64,000 nucleotides of DNA from Nitzschia sp. DOCU1. Lineage: Eukaryota > Bacillariophyta > Bacillariophyceae > Bacillariales > Bacillariaceae. The notes beneath the pieces were generated by a model that worked only from the letters and a program-made list of their open reading frames with translations, was not told the origin of the DNA and made no database searches. Shown in pieces: positions 11,816 to 22,477 of this stretch. Where the stretch lies: assembly GCA_951394045.1 (NCBI GenBank), contig OX595986.1, positions 1,240,001 through 1,304,000 on the forward strand. Reading direction: 5' to 3'. The stretch's first letter is position 1; each line of letters opens with the position of its first letter. Position numbers and translations under genes: made by a program.

Positions 11816-12356
11816 GATGGTGATACAAGGTTGTTGGATTTGTGGCTGTTTGGGGTCAGGCGACAGTAACTCAAGTCCTTCTTCATTATGCGATCACTTG
11901 TTGTTTGCTGTGTACGTGTGGTCTTGGGTCGGGAATGAAACTGGTTCGTGCAGGATCTCCACTCCATCCAAGACCGGCCATCAAGGCAATCGCGCTCAGG
12001 GCCCATTCTACCGGACGAAAAAAATGATCACCGTGATCCCCGTGATGGCCGAGCGCCGGCCGGTTTCGGGGAAATGTAGATCAATTATTGCGGTTGTGTT
12101 CTATCGGAGTTTTTCATATGATCACCGGTGTCACCGGTGGTGATGATGGCCGAACTTCAATCCAACGAGTCATCGGCCAAGCAAGACCGGCTTGCGACCA
12201 TGAACCAATGACGATGAAATGCTCTCGTTCTTTACTACAGCACCTCTTCTCTATCGCTACAGTAACAACGTTTAGCATCTCTTATTTATCATTTTAGAGG
12301 ATAGCTATAATGATGTGTGATAGTGACAACAGCAATAGCCGTCACCACACTCTACT
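11816..12356. other. Intergenic
   Basis: Upstream of the 11815 gene and downstream of the uS5m locus. It contains several short palindromes around gatcaccgtgatc (12020-12040) and accggtgtcaccggt (12123-12137). No coding capacity is recognised. Confidence 0.4.
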
Positions 12357-13412
12357 TTAGATTTGAAGACGCTTGGTCTTTCGTAGGTTGACCAATCGAA
12401 CCCCACGCTTTAGAGCAATCTCATCCAGCGATTCATGCGTTTGCAATTCTTTGAAGGTGGCTCGGACCACGTTATAGTGATTCCGACTCCCATGTGCCTT
12501 GGCTACAACATTGGTGATACCCATGAGTTTCAAGATTTCACAACTCAATGGATTTCCTCGCAGTCCATCGTCGGTTGCTCGAAGATAGACTTTGCACGAA
12601 TTCTGACGGCCCACAAGATCTCTGGTAAGACTACGATCGCGGTAGCGATCCACAAACAAAATGTTCCAGCGAGCCATGCGACCGACTCGCAATTTCCACA
12701 GCGTCTTCTGGTTTAAAGGCCTTGCCAATGCCAAAGCCTCCACAACCTCTCAAATTACCACCAATCAACAAGGCGCGGTAACTTTCAATGCGACCACCTC
12801 TCCACATTTAACAGACTCGGTCTGTTCGAATCAACATTTCTCCCCTACAGAGAGAAAATAGCATGAATAGAAAGGACGGTTGAGTGTAAGATGTGATAAA
12901 TCAATGATTGTGACAATCCAACATTCTCGTACGTACCATGCACCATGCGCCAATTGATTTGAGGGGATCTGACGGCTACCGGATATCTCGGCGGCTTCCA
13001 TTTCCGCCACTGCCGGTAGATCCGATGAATAGGGCAACTCTAGATAATCTATTCGTTCTTGATGAATCAAACGATCATTTTCCTCTTGCAAGGCCTGTCG
13101 ATCCGTGCCATCCCAGGATTCCAACAAGAGGGCTCGATGTTCTCCTACCAAATCTTCCGTCGATCCTGGCATAAAGTAATCCATCATTTTGAGTTGAGTT
13201 TCCACGTCCAGATCCGCAACAACGGCTGTTCCATGCCGATGTGTAGTTGTAGTGACTGTAGCGGCTGTTGGATGACGGAACGACACCGGCGGCGGATTGT
13301 TTGGTTGTTGCACTTGACATGCCGGGCAGAGAACAAACGCGACGCTTTCCGTCTCTCTACCGCAAGCATTGTCATGCTGGTGGATTGTTGTGACGACGGC
13401 GTCATTGCTCAT
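12357..13412 (-). pseudogene. MRPS5: Mitochondrial ribosomal protein uS5m, disrupted copy
   Basis: Two coding segments, 13412-12937 and 12844-12357, are separated by a GT-AG intron (12845-12936). After splicing, the frame reads ...QLAHGAWGEMLIRTDRVC, then meets TAA at 12810-12808. It continues in the same frame as MWRGGRIESYRALLIGGN...GIGKAFKPEDAVEIAS, which is the uS5 double-stranded-RNA-binding fold. The reading then shifts: the remaining S5 C-domain (MARWNILFVDRY... HGSRNHYNVVRATFK...) is one base out of register. A tandem GTCGGTCG at 12679-12686 (minus strand) explains the shift: removing one 4-bp unit restores A-S-R-M-A-R. A basic, presequence-like peptide lies in a third frame near 13390-13260, so the N-terminus may be damaged as well. 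Sequencing error cannot be excluded. An intact copy would act in the small mitoribosomal subunit. Confidence 0.75.
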
Positions 13413-14083
13413 TGCAATTCATTTTTTCGGTCTCATTCATTGGCGAACCTCCCCCCACTCTTGCAATCAAACAAGTCATCGTCGAATCAAACAAGTCAAC
13501 TGCTCGGGGATCGAAGATGGCCGAAAGGCTGGCCGGGGAATCCACAGATTTGCCAAAACCGGATGGTATGCAAGACGCTCGGCCATCACGGCCATCACGG
13601 CCATCATGCGCGCATTCCGGTAGAATGGGCCCTCAAAACCGTCACTGGGCACGATCGGCGGGGCATGTCAGTCGTCCGTCTGTTGCGCTCAGCGCAACAG
13701 ACGATCATATATACTATTTGTAATACATATCTACCTTAATTGTATACCTTGCATCTTTTGCGAAAGTGCGTCATCCGGCGGCTGTGCTCCCCACCGCTTT
13801 GAACTCGAGTTCAACGCGTATCTTTTTTTTGGCGCTCTCGCCAATTGCTGATGACACCGTGTTTCTCGTGTAGTGATGATATCATCGGATTTCAGATCCT
13901 CTCTGTGATGTCAATCAAGGCGCGAACGCCCAATCGAGCCGCGTACCTCACATCAGGCAGATAGACTTTACTTCGGATTGATTCTCGCACTATCGGCTTG
14001 TAGTTAATTCCCAACGCCACTTCGATAGATCGGACTCCTCGATCTTATCTCATTTGGTTTATCCGTCCGTTCACTATCTCAAA
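13413..14083. other. Divergent intergenic region
   Basis: Shared upstream region of the uS5m locus and the plastid-protein gene. It contains three tandem 9-bp ggccatcac-like units near 13580-13610 and the perfect hairpin listed separately. Confidence 0.45.
13677..13703. repeat. Perfect 12-bp inverted repeat with 3-nt loop
   Basis: CGTCTGTTGCGC at 13677-13688, loop TCA, then its exact reverse complement at 13692-13703. It lies between two divergent genes. The function is unknown; it could form a cruciform or an RNA hairpin. Confidence 0.85.
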
Positions 14084-15675
14084 ATGAAGATCGCTGCCGC
14101 CGCCGTCTTTTCACTAGCTTGCGCTCAGTACTCTTCGGCCTTTGTTGGCCCTCAATTCGCTAGCAGAGCAACCCGAGTAACCGAGCTCCACGGTCAAAAG
14201 AAGTCAGACGATTTGCTAGTACCAGGATGGATTGGTTCTGCGTCAGCGGTCGTCGCTGGGTTGACTATCGCCTCCCAGGCTGCTGGTGCCACGATGGATA
14301 TTCCCCCTGCCCCCCTTTCTGGTGCATTGCCGGTTATCGAAGTGGTTCAGGGTAAGATGACGAAAGGATCCGGTATAATGCCAGAGTGAGTCCATGCCTC
14401 TAACCATGTGCTTTATTATGCATAATTATTCGTCCAACCATCTTGTAGATGGACGACAGGTGGGACAATCAATGTCGTTTGCGGGTATGAGTTCAGGGGG
14501 AAGTATGTATCTGTCAGCGGCAACGGAATACCTAGACTTCTCCATGCCATCGTATGGCTCGGCGGTCACCGAGTCAACGGCGAAGCCAAAGGCCGAAGCG
14601 CCTTCTTTCGGAAATCCATTCGGTGACTTTGATTTCGGAAAGAAAGAGGATGCCCCTGTGGAGCAGAAGGCCCCAGTTGAGCAAAAGGTAGCAGAGCCGG
14701 ACGTATCGGCCGAAGCGACCAAGAAGGCCGAAAAGGAAGCTGCAAAGGCGGCTAAGGAGGCCGAAAAAGAGGCTGCCAAGGCTAAGGAGGCGGAAGAAAA
14801 GGCCGCAGCCGAGGCGAAGAAAGCTGAGAAGGAAGCACGTCGGCAGGCAGAGATTGAAAAACAAAAGGCTGCAGTTGAGCGCCAAAAAGAGAAGGAAGCA
14901 AAGGAGGTCGCAGCGGCTTCGGCACCGGTATGTCTCCACTCTTTTTTATTGCCTGTCACCTCGACGTAAACTCTCACGAACCATTTTTCCTCCACACGTA
15001 TTAGGCTCCTACACCTGTAGCACCCCCCGCGCCAGCCCCAGCTCCTCCCGCCGAGAAGGTTGACATCAAAATTCCTGAGTTCAAGGCCCCGGACGTCAAA
15101 CTAGATATCCCAGAATTCAAAGCACCCGATGTTAAGATGCCTTCGTTTTCCATGCCGAAGTTGGATATGCCGGACATGCCAAAAGCACCTTCGGTTCCTG
15201 CGATGTCAGCGCCAAAGTTTGAAGCTCCCAAGTTCGATGCTCCCAAGTTTGACGCTCCCAAATTTGAAGCTCCAAAGTTCGATGCTCCAAAGTTTGAAAT
15301 GCCGAAAGCCCCAAGCGTCTCTATGCCCTCTATGCCGAAGATTGATGTAAGCACTGGGGAGGAGGAATTCGTTGAGCCGCAAGAAGTCCGTGACGATAGG
15401 GCCCGGGAAGCAAGAAGTGTTTTCAAGGACGCGGACGCACAGGCAAAGGTAAGTAATTTTCATTTGTTTGCTTACTGGGCAATTGCTCTGATTGGAGTCG
15501 ATGTTAATTCGTCTCTCTGTACCCACTTTTGCAGGAGGTTGAGGCACAAGCTGCAAAGCTACGACAGACCGCCAACGAGAAGAAGAAATTGGCGAAGGAA
15601 GCTAAGGATGAGGCTTGCAAGACGCGTGTCGGTGGAAAATTGTTGTGTATTCGGCCTTTCAATTCGGGATACTAG
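14084..15675 (+). CDS. Plastid-targeted coiled-coil protein with PKF[DE]A repeats, 4 exons
   Basis: Exons 14084-14351, 14449-14927, 15005-15448 and 15535-15675 join in frame to 443 aa (introns of 97, 77 and 86 nt). The N-terminus MKIAAAAVFSLACAQ followed by YSSAFVGP is a signal peptide plus the diatom [AS]AF motif that directs proteins into the complex plastid. A hydrophobic stretch (GSASAVVAGLTIASQAAG) may be a membrane or thylakoid segment. Residues of about 165-240 form an Ala/Lys/Glu-rich coiled coil. A Pro-rich spacer follows, then imperfect APxF / PKF[DE]A repeats and a second short helical tail. No family with known function is recognised. The donor at 14352 was chosen because it is the only one found that keeps exon 2 in frame. 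Confidence 0.75.
15211..15300 (+). repeat. 15-bp coding tandem repeat (PKFEA/PKFDA), about 6 units
   Basis: Six consecutive 15-nt units encode PKFEA, PKFDA, PKFDA, PKFEA, PKFDA and PKFEM within exon 3 of the plastid protein. Related xPEFKAPDVK units precede them. The array is in frame, so changes in unit number would alter protein length without a frameshift. Confidence 0.85.
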
Positions 15676-15926
15676 GTTGGGTTAAGAAATATAGGAACCA
15701 TGGTTAACGGATACCGCTACCGTCAGGTGACGATTCTTTGAGTAGGGTTGTCGCGTCCGAAAACATGGCGGAAGAATGCAGATATTTGGGAATCATGGAA
15801 ACAATTGATTGACTAGTGCAGAACTATGTTTGATGCGGCCGAGACCGTACGCAAAATTACAACCCAGGAAGCTGTAGAACGCGAAGAGGCACCCAAGAAT
15901 AACAAATACTAGACGAATTCAACATT

Positions 15927-16721
15927 CTACGAGAAAATCTTTGTTTCCCAAAGGGCCACTCCCTGCGTGATAGAGACAGCATTGGACGACGTGTGAGAAA
16001 GAGGCTAGCAAGCTCATAGGCAAGACTCTGTACAGCAACCTTAGCACGAGGACTCACATGAATGTTTTCCGACGCGAACATGCCGAGAATGCCCAACATG
16101 GCCAAACGTCCATTTTGGATTTCAACGTTCAAGGCGCGCAACTGCTTTGAAGATTCATCATCCATGGCAACACCCAAATACCCAGTTCCAAAATCTCCTG
16201 GCTTCTTTCCGGGTCTTTGTTTGACCAAAACTTCATGCGCTCCAATGAGAACAGCCAGCTGAACCCATCCAAGCAACGGAACAACGTCGAGCGCCGCCAA
16301 ACCATTTGGAACGTCCGAAAACGAAAGATTCTCGGAAGGAGACAAAAAGCCCTGGAATCGATAATTCTCTTGCACAAGCATACCGAGCGTGGCCGCCATT
16401 GCGATGCGTCCGTGCTTAACCTCTACTCCACGATAGTGGTAGAAATTCTTCTCGGGCGAACCGTACGGCCCCTTGTTGATCAAACCAAGTGGGCTGAAAA
16501 GGGTTATGAGCATTATCGTTGACCACAGACAACGGAAAACAAGCCAAATCGTTCAATTCAGAAAAAAAACGAACTTACTCGAAGAATCCCATGGGAGGCA
16601 AAACGCCGATCTCTTTCTGAACAGGCTTGGCCTCGAGGGCCGAGCTCTTCATTTGAGAAGTGGAGGGAGCAAAGGCCGAAGCCGATGCAAGCGTAAGGGC
16701 AAGCGCAAGTACACGGGACAT
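15927..16721 (-). CDS. Fucoxanthin-chlorophyll a/c binding protein (LHC family), 3 exons
   Basis: Exons 16721-16579, 16493-16058 and 15962-15927 give 204 aa, typical of diatom FCPs. The introns (85 and 95 nt) are GT-AG. The leader MSRVLALALTLASASAFAP is a signal peptide ending in the canonical ASAFAP plastid motif. The mature part has the two conserved LHC helices, VEVKHGRIAMAATLG (helix 1) and VEIQNGRLAMLGILG (helix 3). Both carry the E...N/H.R chlorophyll-binding signature, and a hydrophobic middle helix (VPLLGWVQLAVLIGAHEV) lies between them. The last exon codes for only 11 residues (GVALWETKIFS). The protein would sit in the thylakoid membrane and harvest light; the Lhcf/Lhcr subgroup is not decided here. 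Confidence 0.93.
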
Positions 16722-17403
16722 CTCAAGTTTCTTTGTTCTTGATACTGGTCGAAATACTATTGAACTTCGCTATGGATTCAATTGAAAATAGCAAACCTCA
16801 ACAATCGAAAGATGGCTGGAAGGCTTTCGTCGATGACGACGGCACCTTCTGTCGTCAGTCTCGGCGTGGTTTGCAGCCATCAAAAAATGTGGCGCGCCTT
16901 CCTCGTTGGGCAACCACATGCGTTTCATTCGCAAGGTTAGCAAAAATTCATAATTAGAGGGATGCGCGCAGTTCTCATACTGCTGAGTTTGTTCCCTAAT
17001 GTTGTTATTCATTATCAAATACCTCACTTTAACAGAACTATGTTTGTACAAGTTCAACTTGGCGATCTTTCGCGCCTCGTCATCATCACGTCATCATCCG
17101 TCCTCGAGTTCCGCACAACGTCCAGACGGCAGGACCTCTCGCTGCACACTGCAAGTCTCATCGCAGTGTAGGAACAGAATAGAGGACCTTGTCTCCCAGG
17201 CACCAATAGCTTATTTATAATTGTTGCGGGAACCGTACTCCCGTCCAGCCATAGAATGTCGCGTCGTTATACCCCATCCTAGATGGCAGACTACTACTAA
17301 TCGAGACCGTAGAGGGGGTCAACGCTTCGCGAACCTAGAAACTACAGTACGCTAAACCAAAAATGATGTTCTTCAACCCTTACAGAACTACTAGGAGAGT
17401 ATG
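16722..17403. other. Intergenic, promoter of the FCP gene
   Basis: Upstream region of the light-harvesting gene and downstream of the first MFS gene. No coding segment recognised; no clear TATA box. Confidence 0.4.
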
Positions 17404-18855
17404 TTACTGGATCTTCTTCTCGGAATGTATCCTGAGTGTCGTCCGTGATAAAAATTTGTAGAGTGCAAAGATACAGCCCAAGGCGAAGCATACGGCGGAC
17501 ACGTAGTGAAACATCTTGGCAGTACCGACGGCAGCTTGCAGTTTCCCACCAATAATGGCACCTGTCGATCTTCCGATTCCGTTGTACGACCCATTGAGAA
17601 GCAAAAGCATTGTTGCTTGAGCCCCTTCGGGTGCAAGTTCACTGGCGTAAACAGTCGCTGTGCTCCAGAACGATCCAAATGTCAAGCCTCGAACTGCTTC
17701 GCCAATATGTGCGTATATACATTTGTCCATGATTGCATAAAGACCAAAACGCAAAGATGCTGCGAAAAGACTGATAAGTAGAACTGCATTCGTACCGAGT
17801 ATGGAAGTGAGTGCCCCTGCATACCAGAACATGATCGCCCCGGCACCGCTGGAAGTCAGCCTACTATTCCCCATCGTTGCCCCACTGCAGCCGATTTCTC
17901 GAAACCGAGTATAAGTGAAATTATCAGCGATCCCTCCAGAAATGCCCATGACGTAGACAACCGTAAAAAACACGACAGCTTCCGTGTTCTTTGCCAACGA
18001 CAAGATTACTTCCTTGGGGGATAGCTGCTTGGTTTTCGGCTTGACGGTAGATTCTTTGTTGTTCGCTGCGTCTATCAGACCATGCTTCTTATGATCCACT
18101 TGGAAGGATCGCATCGCTAGAAACAAAGGAATGTGCAGGGCAATGTCTACAAAAAAGAGCAGCCGAAACCCTGATAAACTCGCATAGAAAGCACGGAACA
18201 TTTCAACGGGTGACGTAATTTGTCCCCATTGAAACGCCTTTGCAGGACTGTCGTCAATGAAATAGCCCCCCATGCTTGTACCGATACCAGTTCCCACCAA
18301 GGCCCATAATCTCATTCTTCCGTACTGTGATCGGTCATGTAACTGGTGTAACACCACGGAATCGATCAGCGGTTTGATGGGCGCTCCAAAGATTGACTTG
18401 ATGCACACTATCGCCATGACAACATACGGGTCATTCACCGCACCCACGAGAAGTTTGCCTAACAGGGTAATGGCAATCGTGGTGTACAGAATCGCAAACG
18501 GCGCCTGCATCGAATCCGAGACGACGCCCCAGAAAGGCCCCACCAAAAAGGTCACTGCGGGCGTAATCGACCCCAGAAGGCCCACTATTTGCCCACCATA
18601 ACCCAACGATTCGTAGTACATCGGTAGATACGGCTGTAAAACACCTTCAGCCATGTAAAATGTAACGTAGAGTACACGAATCAGCATCACGGTAAACCAG
18701 TCGTCCTTTTCTGCAGGCGATTCGGCGGGTTTCGGCATCCTCATCTGCGCCACCTTCTCATCCGTCTCCTTTTTCAATGTCTTGGTTTCTTCTGCTGTCC
18801 TGACTACTGCCTGGGGCTTGCTCATCTCGTATTGTATTCTAGTATGCGATGCCAT
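17404..18855 (-). CDS. Major facilitator superfamily transporter (MFS_1-like), intronless
   Basis: 483 aa with an ATG start. About 12 hydrophobic segments follow a charged cytosolic N-terminus. The first, RVLYVTFYMAEGVLQPYLPMYYESLGYGGQIVGLLGSI, resembles the MFS_1-like (LacY/nucleoside-H+ symporter-related) group. The loop HDRSQYGRMRLWALVGTGIG matches the conserved D-R-x-x-x-G-R-x-R between helices of that group. The substrate cannot be predicted. It is paralogous to the gene at 19706-21542 on the same strand. It lacks the intron found in that copy at the equivalent place (ATM before LLLLNGSYNG). Confidence 0.85.
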   Translation of the reverse strand: MASHTRIQYEMSKPQAVVRTAEETKTLKKETDEKVAQMRMPKPAESPAEKDDWFTVMLIRVLYVTFYMAEGVLQPYLPMYYESLGYGGQIVGLLGSITPAVTFLVGPFWGVVSDSMQAPFAILYTTIAITLLGKLLVGAVNDPYVVMAIVCIKSIFGAPIKPLIDSVVLHQLHDRSQYGRMRLWALVGTGIGTSMGGYFIDDSPAKAFQWGQITSPVEMFRAFYASLSGFRLLFFVDIALHIPLFLAMRSFQVDHKKHGLIDAANNKESTVKPKTKQLSPKEVILSLAKNTEAVVFFTVVYVMGISGGIADNFTYTRFREIGCSGATMGNSRLTSSGAGAIMFWYAGALTSILGTNAVLLISLFAASLRFGLYAIMDKCIYAHIGEAVRGLTFGSFWSTATVYASELAPEGAQATMLLLLNGSYNGIGRSTGAIIGGKLQAAVGTAKMFHYVSAVCFALGCIFALYKFLSRTTLRIHSEKKIQ

Positions 18856-19705
18856 TTGTCAATCCTCGACTGCTAACGGAGAATGAGATACTTGCCAATG
18901 TGAAAGCGAGAAGACGACAAACGAAAGAAAGTGTGATGTGTGGGGTTACATCGTGCCCCGCGTGTTTGGAAAAATGTCACGGGGAATCACCACGAGAGGA
19001 GTGAACGGAATGATGGGCGCGGCCATCATCGCGCAGACCGACCGAATCTCAGAATCTTGACGAAGCGCGCGGGCGAGCCAAGAATCTTTGGAAGACGGCG
19101 GCAAGCACAGGCCACTCCACATAGCTAACGGTAGCTCTCTCGAGAGCATAGTAACTACCGCGACTACAAGTAGGGAGACCTGCACTTTTAAATGCAGAAG
19201 TGGACCATCGATCGATGATTTCGTGGAGGTGCTGTTGTAAAAAGTAGCTAATAAAGGTCATTTTTCATTTACTCTATATGAAAGCCGAGTGCCAATCGTT
19301 TGTAGCAGTCGCACAAATCAATCTTGCGTCCTCTACTACTAGCTCCAGTGAAGGCAAACGAGAGTACCGCGGCTCTTCCGAGAGAGACTCGTTTCTATGC
19401 ATCGTGACCCTAGATTTTCAAGATATAACGGGACCGAAGCTTCTATCAACACGAGCAAAGTTCTTCAGAGCTAGATCATCCAGTAGCTGCAATTGCGATC
19501 GGAGGAATGTTCCGAGGTTGCCCCTGCAGATCAATGATCCATCTAAAGGGGAGCCACGATCTCGTTCCCGCTGCCGCAGTTCATGGATATAATGGCTCCT
19601 TTCGTTTTGAGAAAACCACACAAAACTCAGTTGTAACCAGGCATCGGTCGAAAGCGACAAAGGCCGAGTTGTTATTCGGCCAGTTGAGCGGGAGCTTGGC
19701 TTCGT
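18856..19705. other. Intergenic between MFS paralogues
   Basis: Holds the promoter of the 18855 gene. A short CTCTCGAGAG palindrome lies near 19136. No gene is supported. Confidence 0.4.
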
Positions 19706-21542
19706 CTATCCTTTCGGCGGGATGCTAGGACTGGCGGTAATACTCTTCTCTCCGTTTTCGTCTGGAACGTTTCTCGTACGTGGTACGATGGGCTGGGGAT
19801 TCTTGAAACTGCTCTCCTTTCGAACATTGAGATACGCAATCACTAATGCGACGAAGAAAAAATCGCAAATTCCGCAATACAGAAAAGTCCGGACAGTTCC
19901 CACTTTGGACTGTAGTTTCCCTCCGATGATGGCTCCTAATGACTGCCCTAAGCCTCCGTACATGGCATTCAGAAACATCAGCTGAAAATAAAACAGGTGA
20001 GCACGACTTTAAACACAAGCATAACACCTCACGATTTTGTTGTCTCACCATAGTAGCGCTCAGGCCAGGTGGTGCTATCCGACTGGCGTAAATTGTGCAT
20101 GTACTCCAAAATGCGGCAAAGGTGACACCTCGCAATGCTTCGGCTGGTAGACCCTGCAGCGGACTTTGCATCAATGCGTAGATCAAAAATCGTACCACAT
20201 AGGTTATGAGGCTCCATACGATTACTTGATCAGCCCCCAATAGCTCGGTAAGAGGCCCTGAGAACCAAAACATTGGGGCACCGGCAATGCTCGACACCAA
20301 TCGGCTCAGTCCCATGTCTTTGCCAGTCCCTCCGACTTCTCGGATGCGAACGTATGCAAAATTTTCAATGATACCACTAGACACTCCGACCACCAAAACT
20401 AAGAAAAAGAAGAGCAGCGCGTCACTGTTGTGTAGCAAGACGCTGAGGCCAGTCCATACGCTAGGAGATGGCTTCTTTTCTTCCGTGGCACCGACGTGTC
20501 GTGCTTTCGATTCCTTGGTGGCTTTTTCTTTCTCGTTGTGGAGTTTGTGGAATGCACGTATACATATCCACGTCGGTACCGACAGAAAAGCATACGTCAG
20601 AAATAGGAGTTTGTAACCTGTCAGACTTTGCCAGAAATTGTCCAGCATCTCCAGAATCGAATGACCGTCGTTGTGATGATACGGACGATGTTTGCTTTTA
20701 CTGAGCAGTATTCCAACGCCACTGCTACCCAACCCAAAACCCATTTGACCCCACAATCGAAGTCTGCCGTAGCGTGACCGGTCGTGCAGATGATCCATCA
20801 CCATTGAGTCAAGCAGGGACTTGACAGGCGCGTTGAAGAAAGCAGTAATGAACACCCAGACCATAATGTAAGTTGGATCATGTTTCCAAGCGACGAGGAG
20901 CTGTCCAACCAGCGAGACAAGAAACGTGAAGTATAGAACCATGAAGGGACTACCACTTTGGTCGGAAACGATGCCCCAGAATGGGGCCACCAGGAATGTC
21001 GTGAAAGGTTTGATAGCACCCAACAGGCCAATAACTTGCCCACCATGTCCAAGGGAGTGATAGTAGACTGGCAAATACGGTAGTAGTGACCCTAACGACC
21101 CATAGTATGTAATGAACAAGAGTCGAATCAGCATCAAGATCCTGGGGTCGTCTTCGTTACCCTCTTCCACCACAGTTTCTGGTGGGGGTGTAACAACAAC
21201 CGGTGGTGGTGGAGGAGGTGGTGGGTTGATTGGTTCTGCTCTTGAATGTTGATCTGTACTCTTTGTTAGGACGCCGCCTCGATACCCCCAGATACCTCGT
21301 TGTGAATGACCATCTAGCTCTTGGCCATTCAGGGATGATCGAAATGTCCGCCTTATGCTTGCATTGGATTTCTCAGCCTCGACAAGGCACCGAGGTCTCA
21401 ACGGTGAATTATAATCTCTACTCAAGAGAAGCAAGTAAGCCCCTATTAGCCAAGTTCGGAGATGAAAGCGGCCGGCCACATTCTGCCGTCGACGACGCCT
21501 TGAAGCCACCCTGCCAATTAAAAGATTCTCTTTTGCTGCCAT
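19706..21542 (-). CDS. Major facilitator superfamily transporter, second paralogue, 2 exons
   Basis: Exons 21542-20049 and 19981-19706 (67-nt GT-AG intron) give 589 aa, starting at the first ATG (MAAKENLLIGRV). The N-terminus is very basic, with a hydrophobic anchor (TWLIGAYLLLL), a Ser-rich stretch and a polyproline tract (8 Pro) before the first transporter helix. The transporter core aligns by eye with its neighbour: LIRLLFITYYGSLGSLLPYLP, DHLHDRSRYGRLRLWGQMGFG, and after the splice LMFLNAMYGGLGQSLGAIIGGKLQ. About 12 membrane segments are visible. The long N-terminal extension is absent from the paralogue and could direct it to a different membrane. Substrate unknown. Confidence 0.85.
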
Positions 21543-22055
21543 TGCAACGTCGTTTCGCCTGCACTGAGATGACAAGCTGAAACTAAAATTTGATAATCTC
21601 GAATGGTTGATGATTAGACCAAGATTCCGAGGATTCCTTTAGTCATCTGGCTGGGTTTGCCGATTCAAAGGTTGGCTGGGTCGGCTGAAGGCTTTGTGAT
21701 CGAGATCTAGAGTGGCGGCGTCCGTTTGGTTTCGATTTTTTGAGGCTCATCTTTATTTCAACAACGAAAAGATTCCGCGCCTCATTCACTCCCACGTGGA
21801 GGTTCGTTGTTGGACGCAGAGGAGAGAGCAAAGAACAAAAGTCGACGGACGACGGACGGCAACACATTGATTGAATCCAAGAAATCAGAGGCCACAAAAA
21901 CCTATTCATACATACCACAAAAGTTTTAGATGGCACCACATACAACCTTTCGTTGCTTTTGGTGTTTGTTTTACTCTACAAAAAGTAGCCCTTGAGTTTG
22001 CATCTCGTCGGATTGACCGAAGAAATTGATTATTGCTTTTGCATGAGCTGCAATA
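21543..22055. other. Divergent intergenic region
   Basis: Lies between the second MFS gene and the LYR gene. Short open frames only. Confidence 0.4.
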
Positions 22056-22477
22056 ATGTCGGGGCCAATGAACCGGACGTCCCTGGAGGTGAGAGTGAAC
22101 GAACAATCGCGTTGACATCGTTTCTTTCTTGTCCGAATCCATTTCTCATGGTTCCAGGCTATTTGCCTACCCTTTTCCCTTTTTCATTTTAGTTATTTCG
22201 AGACTGCATTAGATTGGTTCGGCATCTTGCCCCCGGATACTCTGCAAAAGCTCGTGCCCTTCGGCATACTGTCCGGTCACAATTTGACGCCAATCGTCAT
22301 GAAACGGATCCCGTCAAGATTGAGAATCTCAAGGCCAATGCGGTTCGAGCTTTGTCGAATTACATGCTCTACCAGTCCGCGCAGAAAGATACGCAGCTCC
22401 AACAGGCCATGAAGGATCAAGTGGACAATGTGAAGAAGGAAGGAAAACGTGGAAAACCAACAAGCGAAAAGAAATGA
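22056..22477 (+). CDS. LYR-motif (Complex1_LYR-like) mitochondrial protein, 2 exons
   Basis: Exon 1 (22056-22088) codes for MSGPMNRTSLE. A 104-nt GT-AG intron follows, and exon 2 (22193-22477) begins L-F-R-D-C, completing an L-[YF]-R motif right at the splice junction. The 105-aa product has the expected pattern: LFRDCIRLVRHL, then RHTVRSQFDANRHETDP, whose F and N/ETDP block is typical of small LYR proteins. These usually bind acyl carrier protein and the Fe-S transfer chaperone or act as assembly factors for respiratory complexes. The C-terminus is lysine-rich. It resembles LYRM7/MZM1-like members in the TDP region, but the subfamily is uncertain. Confidence 0.8.

Noticed and set aside
14386..14448. 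Alternative donor at 14386 for the first intron of the plastid protein
   Set aside because: It would place exon 2 in a frame that loses the coiled coil and repeats; the donor at 14352 keeps the frame.
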